From Actinomycetota bacterium (lineage in GTDB: Bacteria; Actinomycetota; Coriobacteriia; Anaerosomatales; UBA912), in assembly GCA_023488435.1 (NCBI GenBank), contig JAMDCK010000040.1:1-55479 (forward strand): DNA of 55,479 bases, in the 5' to 3' direction. The position numbers were made by a program, and so were the translations under genes. Of this stretch, positions 1 to 6,779 are shown piece by piece. Under the pieces are notes generated by a model. That model had not been told where the DNA came from. It did not search any database and saw only the letters and a program-made list of their open reading frames with translations. Position 1 is the first letter of the stretch, and each line of letters begins with the position of its first letter.

Positions 1-134
1 TGGTGGCCGGGTTCGCCGACGGCGGCCTGCTGCTCGAGTTCGTGTGTTCCGCTGGCAAGGCCCCCGTGTGCGGAAAGGCTTTCGCTTGCGGATTGCGCCT
101 CGCGGATGACACGCGGTGGGAGCCTATCCCATGA
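1..134 (+). CDS. fmt: Methionyl-tRNA formyltransferase, C-terminal end (partial)
   Basis: The reading frame that is open from base 3 ends at a TGA at 132-134 and gives about 43 residues. They include AGKAPVCGKAFACGLRL, which matches the C-terminal domain signature of Fmt (AGK-P-M-AFxRG-R). Fmt formylates initiator Met-tRNA using 10-formyl-tetrahydrofolate. The stop overlaps the rsmB start as ATGA, and the fmt-rsmB pair is a very common bacterial arrangement, which supports the call. The gene is cut by the window start, so the catalytic domain is not visible. The assignment rests on a short tail plus context. Confidence 0.7.
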   Translation, partial: VAGFADGGLLLEFVCSAGKAPVCGKAFACGLRLADDTRWEPIP

Positions 135-1495
135 GTGTGGCTAGGGCTCGTCGAGTCGCCCTTAGGGTCATCGCCCGAGTCCGCCGAGGTGGCTCTTGGG
201 CACACGAGGTCCTCTCGGCAGAGCTTGAAGACTCACGCCTCGATGAGCGCGACGCCGCACTGGCCACTCGGCTGGCTTACGGCACCGTCGAGATGGGCGG
301 TGTCCTCGATGAGGTTCTCGCGAAACACCTGAAGCGCCCATCCGGCGTCGAACCCAAGGTGCTCGATGCGCTGCGGCTCTCGACCTACGAGTTGTTGTGC
401 CTACGCACACCTGCGCATGTCGCCGTCGACCAGGGAGTCGAGATGGTCGGAGCGATCGCACCCCGCGCAAAAGGGCTTGCCAACGCCGTCCTGCGCCGAA
501 TCGCCGAGGAGGCGCCCGAGTTCCCTTTCGGCGATGCCGATGCCGACCCCGAAGCGCTCGCCCGACTGACCGGCTTCCCATACTGGCTGGCCACGCGTTT
601 GACCGAGGACCTGGGTTGGGATGCAGCCTCCCAGATGATGCGTGCGCACACGGCACCGGCCCCACTATACCTGGCGCACAATCCCTTCAAGGGCGACGAG
701 GCGGCCCTCTTTGCGCGACTCCAGGAGGCGGGGGCTTCCCCTGAGTCTTTCGGGCCTGCGGGTTGCATACGTTGCGGCTCGGCTTCGGCTGTCTTGCGCT
801 CAGGCGTACTCGCCGAAGGACTCGCCATCGTGGCAGACGCCGCCGCACAGGCGGTGGTCGCGATGATGCCGCTTGCCGATCGTATGCGCGTGATCGACAT
901 CGCAGCTGGCCGGGGCGGCAAGAGTGCGCTCATGCACTTCTCGGCGGCCCGGTCGGGATTCTCGATCGAGGTCGTTGCCACGGACATCCATGGCTTCAAG
1001 ACCGACGTGATCGCCGAACGCATGCGGCTGCTGGGCGTCCCGCGCGTCACCACGGCGTGTGCGGATGCATCCGATCCTGCGGCTCTATCTGCCGCGGTGG
1101 GAGGCTCGGCCAGCGCAGACATCGTCCTGGTCGACGCACCGTGCACAGGAACCGGAACCCTGAGGCGTCACCCTGACAAGAGGTGGCGACTGGAACCCGC
1201 CCAAATCGCCGAGATGGCTGCTCTGGGAGCCAAGCTGCTCGCCAGCGGCGCGGGACTTGTCCGCTCCGGCGGTTTCGTGGTGTACTCGACATGCACGGTG
1301 ATCCCTGAGGAGAACACCGGTGTCGTTGATGGGTTTTTGGGTTCTTCGGCAGGGGAGGGCTTCGAGGTCGTGGACCTGGCGACCAGCTCTGCGGGTTTAT
1401 TCGGCGATACGATCATGCGTGGAGGGATGTTCCAGACGATTCCCGAGATCGAAGGTTTCGACGGTCATTTCGCCGCTTTGCTCCGCCGAAGGTAA
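131..1495 (+). CDS. rsmB: 16S rRNA (cytosine-967-C5)-methyltransferase RsmB
   Basis: This is a 454-residue SAM-dependent m5C methyltransferase of the RsmB/Sun family. Residues about 1-140 form the NusB-like RNA-binding domain, and the Rossmann methyltransferase core follows. Visible motifs are the SAM loop DIAAGRGGKSALM near 256-268, DAPCTGTGTLRRHPD (general Cys near 338) and YSTCTVIPEEN with the presumed nucleophile Cys near 388. The ATG at 131 was chosen because it overlaps the fmt stop (ATGA). A GTG at 116 is in frame but would lie deeper inside fmt. glpX follows after 31 bases on the same strand, so the three genes could be co-transcribed. Confidence 0.95.
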   Translation: MSVARARRVALRVIARVRRGGSWAHEVLSAELEDSRLDERDAALATRLAYGTVEMGGVLDEVLAKHLKRPSGVEPKVLDALRLSTYELLCLRTPAHVAVDQGVEMVGAIAPRAKGLANAVLRRIAEEAPEFPFGDADADPEALARLTGFPYWLATRLTEDLGWDAASQMMRAHTAPAPLYLAHNPFKGDEAALFARLQEAGASPESFGPAGCIRCGSASAVLRSGVLAEGLAIVADAAAQAVVAMMPLADRMRVIDIAAGRGGKSALMHFSAARSGFSIEVVATDIHGFKTDVIAERMRLLGVPRVTTACADASDPAALSAAVGGSASADIVLVDAPCTGTGTLRRHPDKRWRLEPAQIAEMAALGAKLLASGAGLVRSGGFVVYSTCTVIPEENTGVVDGFLGSSAGEGFEVVDLATSSAGLFGDTIMRGGMFQTIPEIEGFDGHFAALLRRR

Positions 1496-1526
1496 GTTCG
1501 GCGGGTCGGCTCTATAAGGAGGTTCG

Positions 1527-2492
1527 ATGCGTAGCACACGGATAGTGGAGATGCTGGAAGTCACAGAGGCTGCAGCACTTGCAGCCGGGCGTTGGATGGG
1601 GAAGGGCGACAAACATGCCGCCGATGGTGCCGCCGTGGAGGCCATGCGCGGCGCATTCAACGGATTGGACATATCAGGGCGCATCGTTATCGGCGAAGGT
1701 GAGCGTGATGAAGCGCCAATGCTCTTCATCGGCGAGGAGGTCGGAGCGGGCGGAGAGCGCATCGATATCGCAGTTGACCCGCTAGAAGGGACCAACCTGA
1801 CAGCCTTTGGGCAGCCAAACTCGCTTGCGGTGCTTGCTTTCGGCCCCGAAGGGTCTCTACTCCATGCTCCTGACACCTATATGAACAAGCTTGCAGTCGG
1901 ACCGATGGCAGCGGATGCCGTACACATTGACGCCACACCGACTGAGAACGTTCAGGCTGTCGCTAAGGCTTTGAAGCGCCCCGTAGAGGATATCGTGGTG
2001 TGCATACTGGACAGGGACCGCCACATCGACCTCATCGCAGAGGTCCGTCAAGCTGGTGCCAGGATCCGGCTGATCTCCGATGGCGACGTGTTCGGTGCTG
2101 TCGCTACCGCTATTCAGGGAACAGGAATCCATCTCTACCTAGGGATTGGCGCAGCTCCTGAGGGCGTTCTGGCGGCCGCAGCGATGCGCTGCATAGGCGG
2201 CAACTTCATGGGACGGTTCGCATTCCGCAGCCAAGAGGAGCGTGAACGCGCTGAAAAGATGGCGGTGTGCAACATCGACGGGATCTTGGACATGGACTGC
2301 CTTGTAGCCACCGACGAGGCAGCGTTCATCGCTACGGGAGTCACCGACGGCGAGATGCTTCGGGGCGTCAAGTACTTCGGCGCAGGGTCGCGCACCCACT
2401 CGATCGCGATGGACGGCAAGACCGGCACGGTGAGGTTCATCGAGACCGTCTACCGGACCGGGGGAGAGCATTTCTGGGTCCGAATGGACTAG
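1527..2492 (+). CDS. glpX: Fructose-1,6-bisphosphatase class II (GlpX)
   Basis: GlpX hydrolyses fructose-1,6-bisphosphate to fructose-6-phosphate in gluconeogenesis. The 321-residue protein has the family hallmarks GDKHAADGAAVEAMR, the acidic metal site IGEGERDEAPM, VDPLEGTNL near 83-91 and a C-terminal GGEHFW. The length matches the usual 320-340. A strong ribosome site (taaggagg) sits 5 bases before the ATG. The stop lies 5 bases from the stop of the convergent fmdB. It fits with the PPDK and membrane pyrophosphatase genes further on, all of which serve carbon flow towards sugars. Confidence 0.95.
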   Translation: MRSTRIVEMLEVTEAAALAAGRWMGKGDKHAADGAAVEAMRGAFNGLDISGRIVIGEGERDEAPMLFIGEEVGAGGERIDIAVDPLEGTNLTAFGQPNSLAVLAFGPEGSLLHAPDTYMNKLAVGPMAADAVHIDATPTENVQAVAKALKRPVEDIVVCILDRDRHIDLIAEVRQAGARIRLISDGDVFGAVATAIQGTGIHLYLGIGAAPEGVLAAAAMRCIGGNFMGRFAFRSQEERERAEKMAVCNIDGILDMDCLVATDEAAFIATGVTDGEMLRGVKYFGAGSRTHSIAMDGKTGTVRFIETVYRTGGEHFWVRMD

Positions 2493-2497
2493 CGGCT

Positions 2498-2761
2498 TTA
2501 GTCGGACTTTGCAGGACAGGTACTGCAGGCACTTTTCGAGCCTGCCGAATCGCAGCTAGCGACGGCAGGCTTATCTTTTGGCTTGCTCTTGTAGTCAGTG
2601 TTGTGGAAACCCGAGCCCTTGAAAACAACGCCTACCGGGGTGAAGACCCTCTTCATGGGAGCATCACATAGAGAACACGGATCGTCATGGGTAGACCCGA
2701 CTGGGAGCGTAATCTCAACTGTCTTGCCACAGCTCGTGCAGCGAAAGTCGTAAGTAGGCAT
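2498..2761 (-). CDS. FmdB-family zinc-ribbon protein
   Basis: This is an 87-residue protein starting MPTYDFRCTSCGK. It has a CxxC pair near residues 8-11 and a second CxxC (CSLC) about 20 residues later, the FmdB/CxxC_CXXC_SSSS zinc-ribbon pattern. It ends in a Lys-rich stretch and a further Cys-rich tail (CDS...CSTCP). Small FmdB proteins are described as putative regulators, but no biochemical role is established. GAGGAG about 10 bases upstream supports the ATG at 2761. It is convergent with glpX and lies downstream of nrfA on the same strand, separated by a likely terminator hairpin. Confidence 0.85.
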   Translation of the reverse strand: MPTYDFRCTSCGKTVEITLPVGSTHDDPCSLCDAPMKRVFTPVGVVFKGSGFHNTDYKSKPKDKPAVASCDSAGSKSACSTCPAKSD

Positions 2762-2850
2762 AGATCATTAGCTCCTCAGGTGCTCGAATAGCTGATACTG
2801 ACTCCGAATGGCGCATAAGGATATACCCGGGTAGCCACATATTGCAAGAA

Positions 2851-2887
2851 GTCTGCCGCCGGCGCACTTCCTGCACCGGCGGCAGAC
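2851..2887 (-). terminator. Probable rho-independent terminator of nrfA
   Basis: This inverted repeat has 12-bp arms GTCTGCCGCCGG / CCGGCGGCAGAC. A C/A mismatch and three more pairs (GCA/TGC) extend the stem around a CTTCC loop. Read on the minus strand it lies just past the nrfA stop at 2925 and is followed by TTCTTGCAATAT, a moderately U-rich tail. No other gene uses this 160-base gap. Confidence 0.7.
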
Positions 2888-2924
2888 GGATCCTGTCCTC
2901 AAACAGGGCAACGCTATTTAGTGG

Positions 2925-4193
2925 CTATTGCAGTGACGCCTGGGTCAAGCGGGCCATCTCATCTGTGGCCTTACGTGCACCGGCCAGTGTTTCCCTGGCC
3001 TCAGCACCGTCGTGGAAGCCAGTGCTGTTCTCCACCAGAATCCAATCAAGCAGGGTCTGTGCGCGACGGTGCTGCGCTTGCGCTTGGCGAATCAAAGCTT
3101 GGTCGGCTTCGGGATTGCGCCTAGCGTCGCGCAGAGCGTTGATCGCAGTCTCCAGATCAGTACCGATCGCGTTGGCCTCAGTCCTGATCTCTGACTGAAG
3201 GTCCTCAGTTCTAGTGATTATCGCATCGCCATCGGCGTGGCATTCCCCTAGACAGGAGGGCTCAACGGTCAAGAGGGGGCTTGTCAGCCAGTGGGAAGTG
3301 TACTCGTTGTTCTCAGCATCCCGCGCCTTGGGCATATGACAATCAGCGCACTGAAGGCCAAGCTGCTCATGGATACTGTCCTGGTAGAACTCGAACTCCG
3401 GGTGCTGTGCCTTGAGCACTCCGGCACCGGTGCGGGGGTGAGTCCAGTCTGAGAACCCTTCGGCATCGACATGTGCGAGAGCGTCCTCAGCGGTGAACCC
3501 GACACTCCATGGGAACACTATGCGGTTCTCAACCCCGGGGGCCTCGAAGTAGTACTCAGAGTGGCACTGGGCGCACACCAATGAGCGCATATCGAAGTCT
3601 TCGAGGGTCTTGCCCTGGGCGACGATGGCCTCCTCCAGCCAGGGGCGGGTAAGTGTCAGCTCAAAGTCGGGACTTTCCGCATCATGACAATCGATGCATG
3701 CGACGGGATGCGTGGTCTTGTCGGCTGCCTCGCTCCAGAGCATGGTGTTCAATTCTGTCTCACCATATTCAGCCACCAATGCTGGATAATCGGCAGATTT
3801 ACAGGCCCAACATACACCGCCGAACTTGGGGCGCCCGCTGATCATAGTGTCTTCGACGGCGAACAGGTGACCACGCGATTCACGGAAATCGAACCAGAAT
3901 CCGAATCCATGGTACATGGCCCGCATGAAGGGGTACTCGTCAAGCTTCTGGTACGGGACGGATCCGGCGTGTGCGGTTTCGGTCATCTCTGTGGTCCGTA
4001 GGTAACTCGCTACCTGGGCTGGGAAGCGATCCTGCCAATACTCTGATGCTGCCTGTGAGAGCTCAACCGCCGGCTCCTCGACCGCCGGTTCTTCTTGGGC
4101 GCAGCCAACTAAGCCGAGCGCCAGCATCAATGCGCCTACAATCAAAGCAATTGCGAGGGGAATCGGTTTCTTGGCTTTGACTTCGTCGCTCAC
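2925..4193 (-). CDS. nrfA: Lipoprotein cytochrome c nitrite reductase (pentaheme, ammonia-forming)
   Basis: NrfA reduces nitrite to ammonium with six electrons outside the cytoplasmic membrane. The protein is 422 residues from the GTG at 4193. The signal sequence ends in the lipobox LVGC (Cys 31), so it is probably a lipid-anchored exported enzyme. Heme sites in order are CWACK at 128-132 (the catalytic heme with Lys ligand typical of NrfA), CIDCH at 166, CAQCH at 207, CADCH at 282 and CLGECH at 314-319. The last has three residues between the cysteines instead of two. KAQHP near 261 matches the Lys/Gln calcium-site motif. The GTG start was chosen because gaggaggt lies 10 bases upstream; an ATG at 4214 is in frame but sits on that ribosome site. 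No nrfH membrane quinol dehydrogenase gene is adjacent. Confidence 0.93.
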   Translation of the reverse strand: MSDEVKAKKPIPLAIALIVGALMLALGLVGCAQEEPAVEEPAVELSQAASEYWQDRFPAQVASYLRTTEMTETAHAGSVPYQKLDEYPFMRAMYHGFGFWFDFRESRGHLFAVEDTMISGRPKFGGVCWACKSADYPALVAEYGETELNTMLWSEAADKTTHPVACIDCHDAESPDFELTLTRPWLEEAIVAQGKTLEDFDMRSLVCAQCHSEYYFEAPGVENRIVFPWSVGFTAEDALAHVDAEGFSDWTHPRTGAGVLKAQHPEFEFYQDSIHEQLGLQCADCHMPKARDAENNEYTSHWLTSPLLTVEPSCLGECHADGDAIITRTEDLQSEIRTEANAIGTDLETAINALRDARRNPEADQALIRQAQAQHRRAQTLLDWILVENSTGFHDGAEARETLAGARKATDEMARLTQASLQ

Positions 4194-4234
4194 AATACCC
4201 TGCACCTCCTCCATCGATAACGATACTTAATGAA

Positions 4235-4257
4235 ATTATACCCATTAACTCCCATTA
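4235..4257 (-). promoter_or_regulatory. nrfA promoter -10 with adjacent direct repeat
   Basis: On the minus strand a perfect TATAAT (4235-4240) lies 41 bases upstream of the nrfA GTG. Directly upstream of it are two copies of TAATGGG with a 10-base period (4241-4247 and 4251-4257), one helical turn apart, within the -10/-35 spacer region. The -35 is weak (TCGTGA region). Helically phased repeats at this position suggest a regulator binding site. Which regulator cannot be told. Confidence 0.45.
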
Positions 4258-4369
4258 GTCACGAAACAGACTTCCGGAGTCATCGGCACGAACAGCGAGC
4301 CCCATCTCGGCTGTGGTGGTAATATTGCCTCTGACCGATTGCTCCACTACACACCGAAAGGCAGTCCAC

Positions 4370-5494
4370 ATGATCGAGCGGGATCGGCCGGTAAGGCCCC
4401 CATTGATCCCAAAGCAGGTTTACATCGCTGTAGGTATTTTGGCTGTCATAGCGATCGTCACTGTGGCAGCTGTCGTGGTTTCGACTCAGCTGGAGAGGGT
4501 TGTCGTTCCAGACGTTGTAGGCGTCTCCGAAGGAGAAGCTGAGGCCCGACTCGCACTACTTGAACTGCAGGCAGTGGTGGGGGAGCAGGTGTTCGACCCC
4601 GCGCCAGTCGGCACTGTATTGTCACAAGAACCGACTGCAGGAGTCTCCGTCACCCCAGGTACTGCGGTTACCTTACGCCTTTCGGCTGGGATCGAGGAGT
4701 TCACGATGCCCGATGTTTTCGGGTTTTCCTTGCCAGTGGCGAGGGCACAACTTGAGGGACGTGGCCTGACGATAATCGAGGAGCAAGTTCCATCCGACGC
4801 ACCGATGGACACGGTCTTGTCGACCATTCCCTCGCCTGGAGCAACCGTGCGAACGGGTGACTTCGTTCGTGTGCAGATTGCTGCTGCACCAGAGGACGTC
4901 TCAGCCTTGTTGCCGCTCGATCTGACTGGACATGTGATCGCCATAGATCCTGCGCCGATCCAGGTCCCGCTGCCCGCCTCGGCAGCCGCCTCCCCGACAG
5001 CTGCCGTTACCGACCCCACCCTCGAGGTCGCCCGAAGGGTCGGCTCACTGCTAGAGGCAGCAGGAGCCAGGGTCATCATCACACGCTCGATGGTGATGCA
5101 GGACGCCTCGCCGCCGGTTCGCTCGGCAGTTGTGACCGGCACTATATCCGCCATCATAGGCCTGGACTTGACTACCCGCGCCGAGGAGCCCGGCGTCCAC
5201 ATCCGTGCGGTCAATCGGGTCTCCGCGCCGGGCACCTACGACTCAGCAATTGCCTTGGCGCGGGGAGTCGGAATCGCGTTCACAGAGGACGGCAAAGCTA
5301 ACGTCCAAGGCGAGATTCCTGGCGACCCTGTGACGACGGCGGTGAGTGCTCCGGCGATGCGGATCACTCTTGGGTCACTGGCTGTGGCCGAGGACGCTGT
5401 GATGTTCGCGGATCCTGCGTGGGCGGATTCGATTGCGCGCACGCTCTACCGTGGGGTGGGCGAGTGGCTCACCGTACCGGGTCGCGGGCTTTGA
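4370..5494 (+). CDS. Membrane-anchored PASTA protein with amidase-like domain lacking zinc ligands
   Basis: The protein is 374 residues, with a cytoplasmic start (1-16), a single membrane helix at about 17-38 and two PASTA domains at about 42-108 and 110-176 (VVVPDVVG and FTMPDVFGF openings). PASTA domains bind peptidoglycan or muropeptides in Ser/Thr kinases and PBPs. The rest (about 180-374) has the layout of an Amidase_3 N-acetylmuramoyl-L-alanine amidase: GHVIAIDPAP, then EVARRVGSLLEAAGARVIITR. The GHGG zinc-binding turn after IDP is replaced by APIQVP and no later zinc His is obvious. Catalysis therefore looks lost, and a cell-wall sensing or scaffold role is inferred. The ATG at 4370 has an AAAGG ahead of it. 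Its last 391 bases are duplicated downstream. Confidence 0.75.
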   Translation: MIERDRPVRPPLIPKQVYIAVGILAVIAIVTVAAVVVSTQLERVVVPDVVGVSEGEAEARLALLELQAVVGEQVFDPAPVGTVLSQEPTAGVSVTPGTAVTLRLSAGIEEFTMPDVFGFSLPVARAQLEGRGLTIIEEQVPSDAPMDTVLSTIPSPGATVRTGDFVRVQIAAAPEDVSALLPLDLTGHVIAIDPAPIQVPLPASAAASPTAAVTDPTLEVARRVGSLLEAAGARVIITRSMVMQDASPPVRSAVVTGTISAIIGLDLTTRAEEPGVHIRAVNRVSAPGTYDSAIALARGVGIAFTEDGKANVQGEIPGDPVTTAVSAPAMRITLGSLAVAEDAVMFADPAWADSIARTLYRGVGEWLTVPGRGL

Positions 5495-5941
5495 GAAGCG
5501 ATTCCTAATCGCGTTCTGCTCCGCTAGAATCCCAAGATGACTACCATAAGCTGGCTGGAGGAGTGTCTGTGAATCGCGATTACGACCCGAGTTCCATAGA
5601 GCCCAAGTGGCAACAGGCGTGGAAGCGGGATGATCTGTACAAGGTCATCGAGCAACCTGGCAAGCCCAAGTACTATGTACTCGAGATGTTCCCGTATCCC
5701 AGCGGCGACATTCACATGGGACACGTTCGCAATTACACGATAGGCGACGTCGTCGCCCGGCAGCTGAAGATGCGCGGGTACGATGTGTTGCACCCGATGG
5801 GTTGGGATGCCTTCGGACTACCTGCCGAGAATGCCGCCATCAAAGGCAACACACACCCCGCTACCTGGACCTATGCGAACATCGAGAAGCAGAAAGCCAG
5901 CTTCGAGGCGATGGGCTTCGCGTACGACTGGGACCGCAGTG
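5104..5941. repeat. 838-bp exact tandem duplication, copy 1
   Basis: Bases 5104-5941 are repeated directly and, as far as I can read, identically at 5942-6779. Copy 1 covers the 3' part of the PASTA gene, the intergenic leuS promoter region and the first 373 bases of a leuS copy. The flanks differ immediately on each side (base 5103 against 5941; base 5942 against 6780), so there is no microhomology at the junction. Confidence 0.95.
5525..5530 (+). promoter_or_regulatory. Possible -10 element for leuS (copy 1)
   Basis: TAGAAT lies about 39 bases upstream of the leuS GTG in the gap after the PASTA gene. The same hexamer serves as a likely -10 for several other genes in this window. No convincing -35 is present (TTCCTA at 17 bp spacing). 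The element is repeated at 6363-6368 in front of the intact leuS. Confidence 0.35.
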
Positions 5942-5973
5942 CGCCTCGCCGCCGGTTCGCTCGGCAGTTGTGA
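5569..5973 (+). pseudogene. leuS: Truncated leuS copy (N-terminal fragment)
   Basis: The first 373 bases of leuS (5569-5941) are identical to the intact gene at 6407 and then break at the duplication junction. The frame runs on through 11 unrelated codons into a TGA at 5973. The fragment keeps the N-terminal Rossmann entry with the class I HMGH signature but lacks the editing domain, KMSKS loop and anticodon-binding domain. It cannot be an active synthetase. It exists only because of the tandem duplication. Confidence 0.9.
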
Positions 5974-6332
5974 CCGGCACTATATCCGCCATCATAGGCC
6001 TGGACTTGACTACCCGCGCCGAGGAGCCCGGCGTCCACATCCGTGCGGTCAATCGGGTCTCCGCGCCGGGCACCTACGACTCAGCAATTGCCTTGGCGCG
6101 GGGAGTCGGAATCGCGTTCACAGAGGACGGCAAAGCTAACGTCCAAGGCGAGATTCCTGGCGACCCTGTGACGACGGCGGTGAGTGCTCCGGCGATGCGG
6201 ATCACTCTTGGGTCACTGGCTGTGGCCGAGGACGCTGTGATGTTCGCGGATCCTGCGTGGGCGGATTCGATTGCGCGCACGCTCTACCGTGGGGTGGGCG
6301 AGTGGCTCACCGTACCGGGTCGCGGGCTTTGA
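5942..6332 (+). pseudogene. 3' fragment of the PASTA/amidase-like gene
   Basis: This is a copy of the last 391 bases of the gene at 4370-5494, with the same stop (TGA at 6330-6332). It has lost the start, membrane helix and both PASTA domains. A longer open frame (from 5802) runs into it from inside the broken leuS, but in a different frame from leuS, so it is not a meaningful fusion. Confidence 0.88.
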
Positions 6333-6779
6333 GAAGCGATTCCTAATCGCGTTCTGCTCCGCTAGAATCCCAAGATGACTACCATAAGCTGGCTGGAGGA
6401 GTGTCTGTGAATCGCGATTACGACCCGAGTTCCATAGAGCCCAAGTGGCAACAGGCGTGGAAGCGGGATGATCTGTACAAGGTCATCGAGCAACCTGGCA
6501 AGCCCAAGTACTATGTACTCGAGATGTTCCCGTATCCCAGCGGCGACATTCACATGGGACACGTTCGCAATTACACGATAGGCGACGTCGTCGCCCGGCA
6601 GCTGAAGATGCGCGGGTACGATGTGTTGCACCCGATGGGTTGGGATGCCTTCGGACTACCTGCCGAGAATGCCGCCATCAAAGGCAACACACACCCCGCT
6701 ACCTGGACCTATGCGAACATCGAGAAGCAGAAAGCCAGCTTCGAGGCGATGGGCTTCGCGTACGACTGGGACCGCAGTG
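5942..6779. repeat. 838-bp exact tandem duplication, copy 2
   Basis: This is the second copy of 5104-5941, in direct orientation and directly abutting it. It supplies the promoter region, ribosome site and first codons of the intact leuS. Absence of any visible base change means the event is either very recent or an assembly artefact. Confidence 0.95.

Noticed and set aside
116-130. GTG start for rsmB at 116
   Set aside because: The ATG at 131 overlaps the fmt stop in the common ATGA manner and gives the normal N-terminus.
5802-6332. 176-residue open frame joining part of leuS to the PASTA 3' end
   Set aside because: It reads leuS in the wrong frame and exists only because of the duplication junction.
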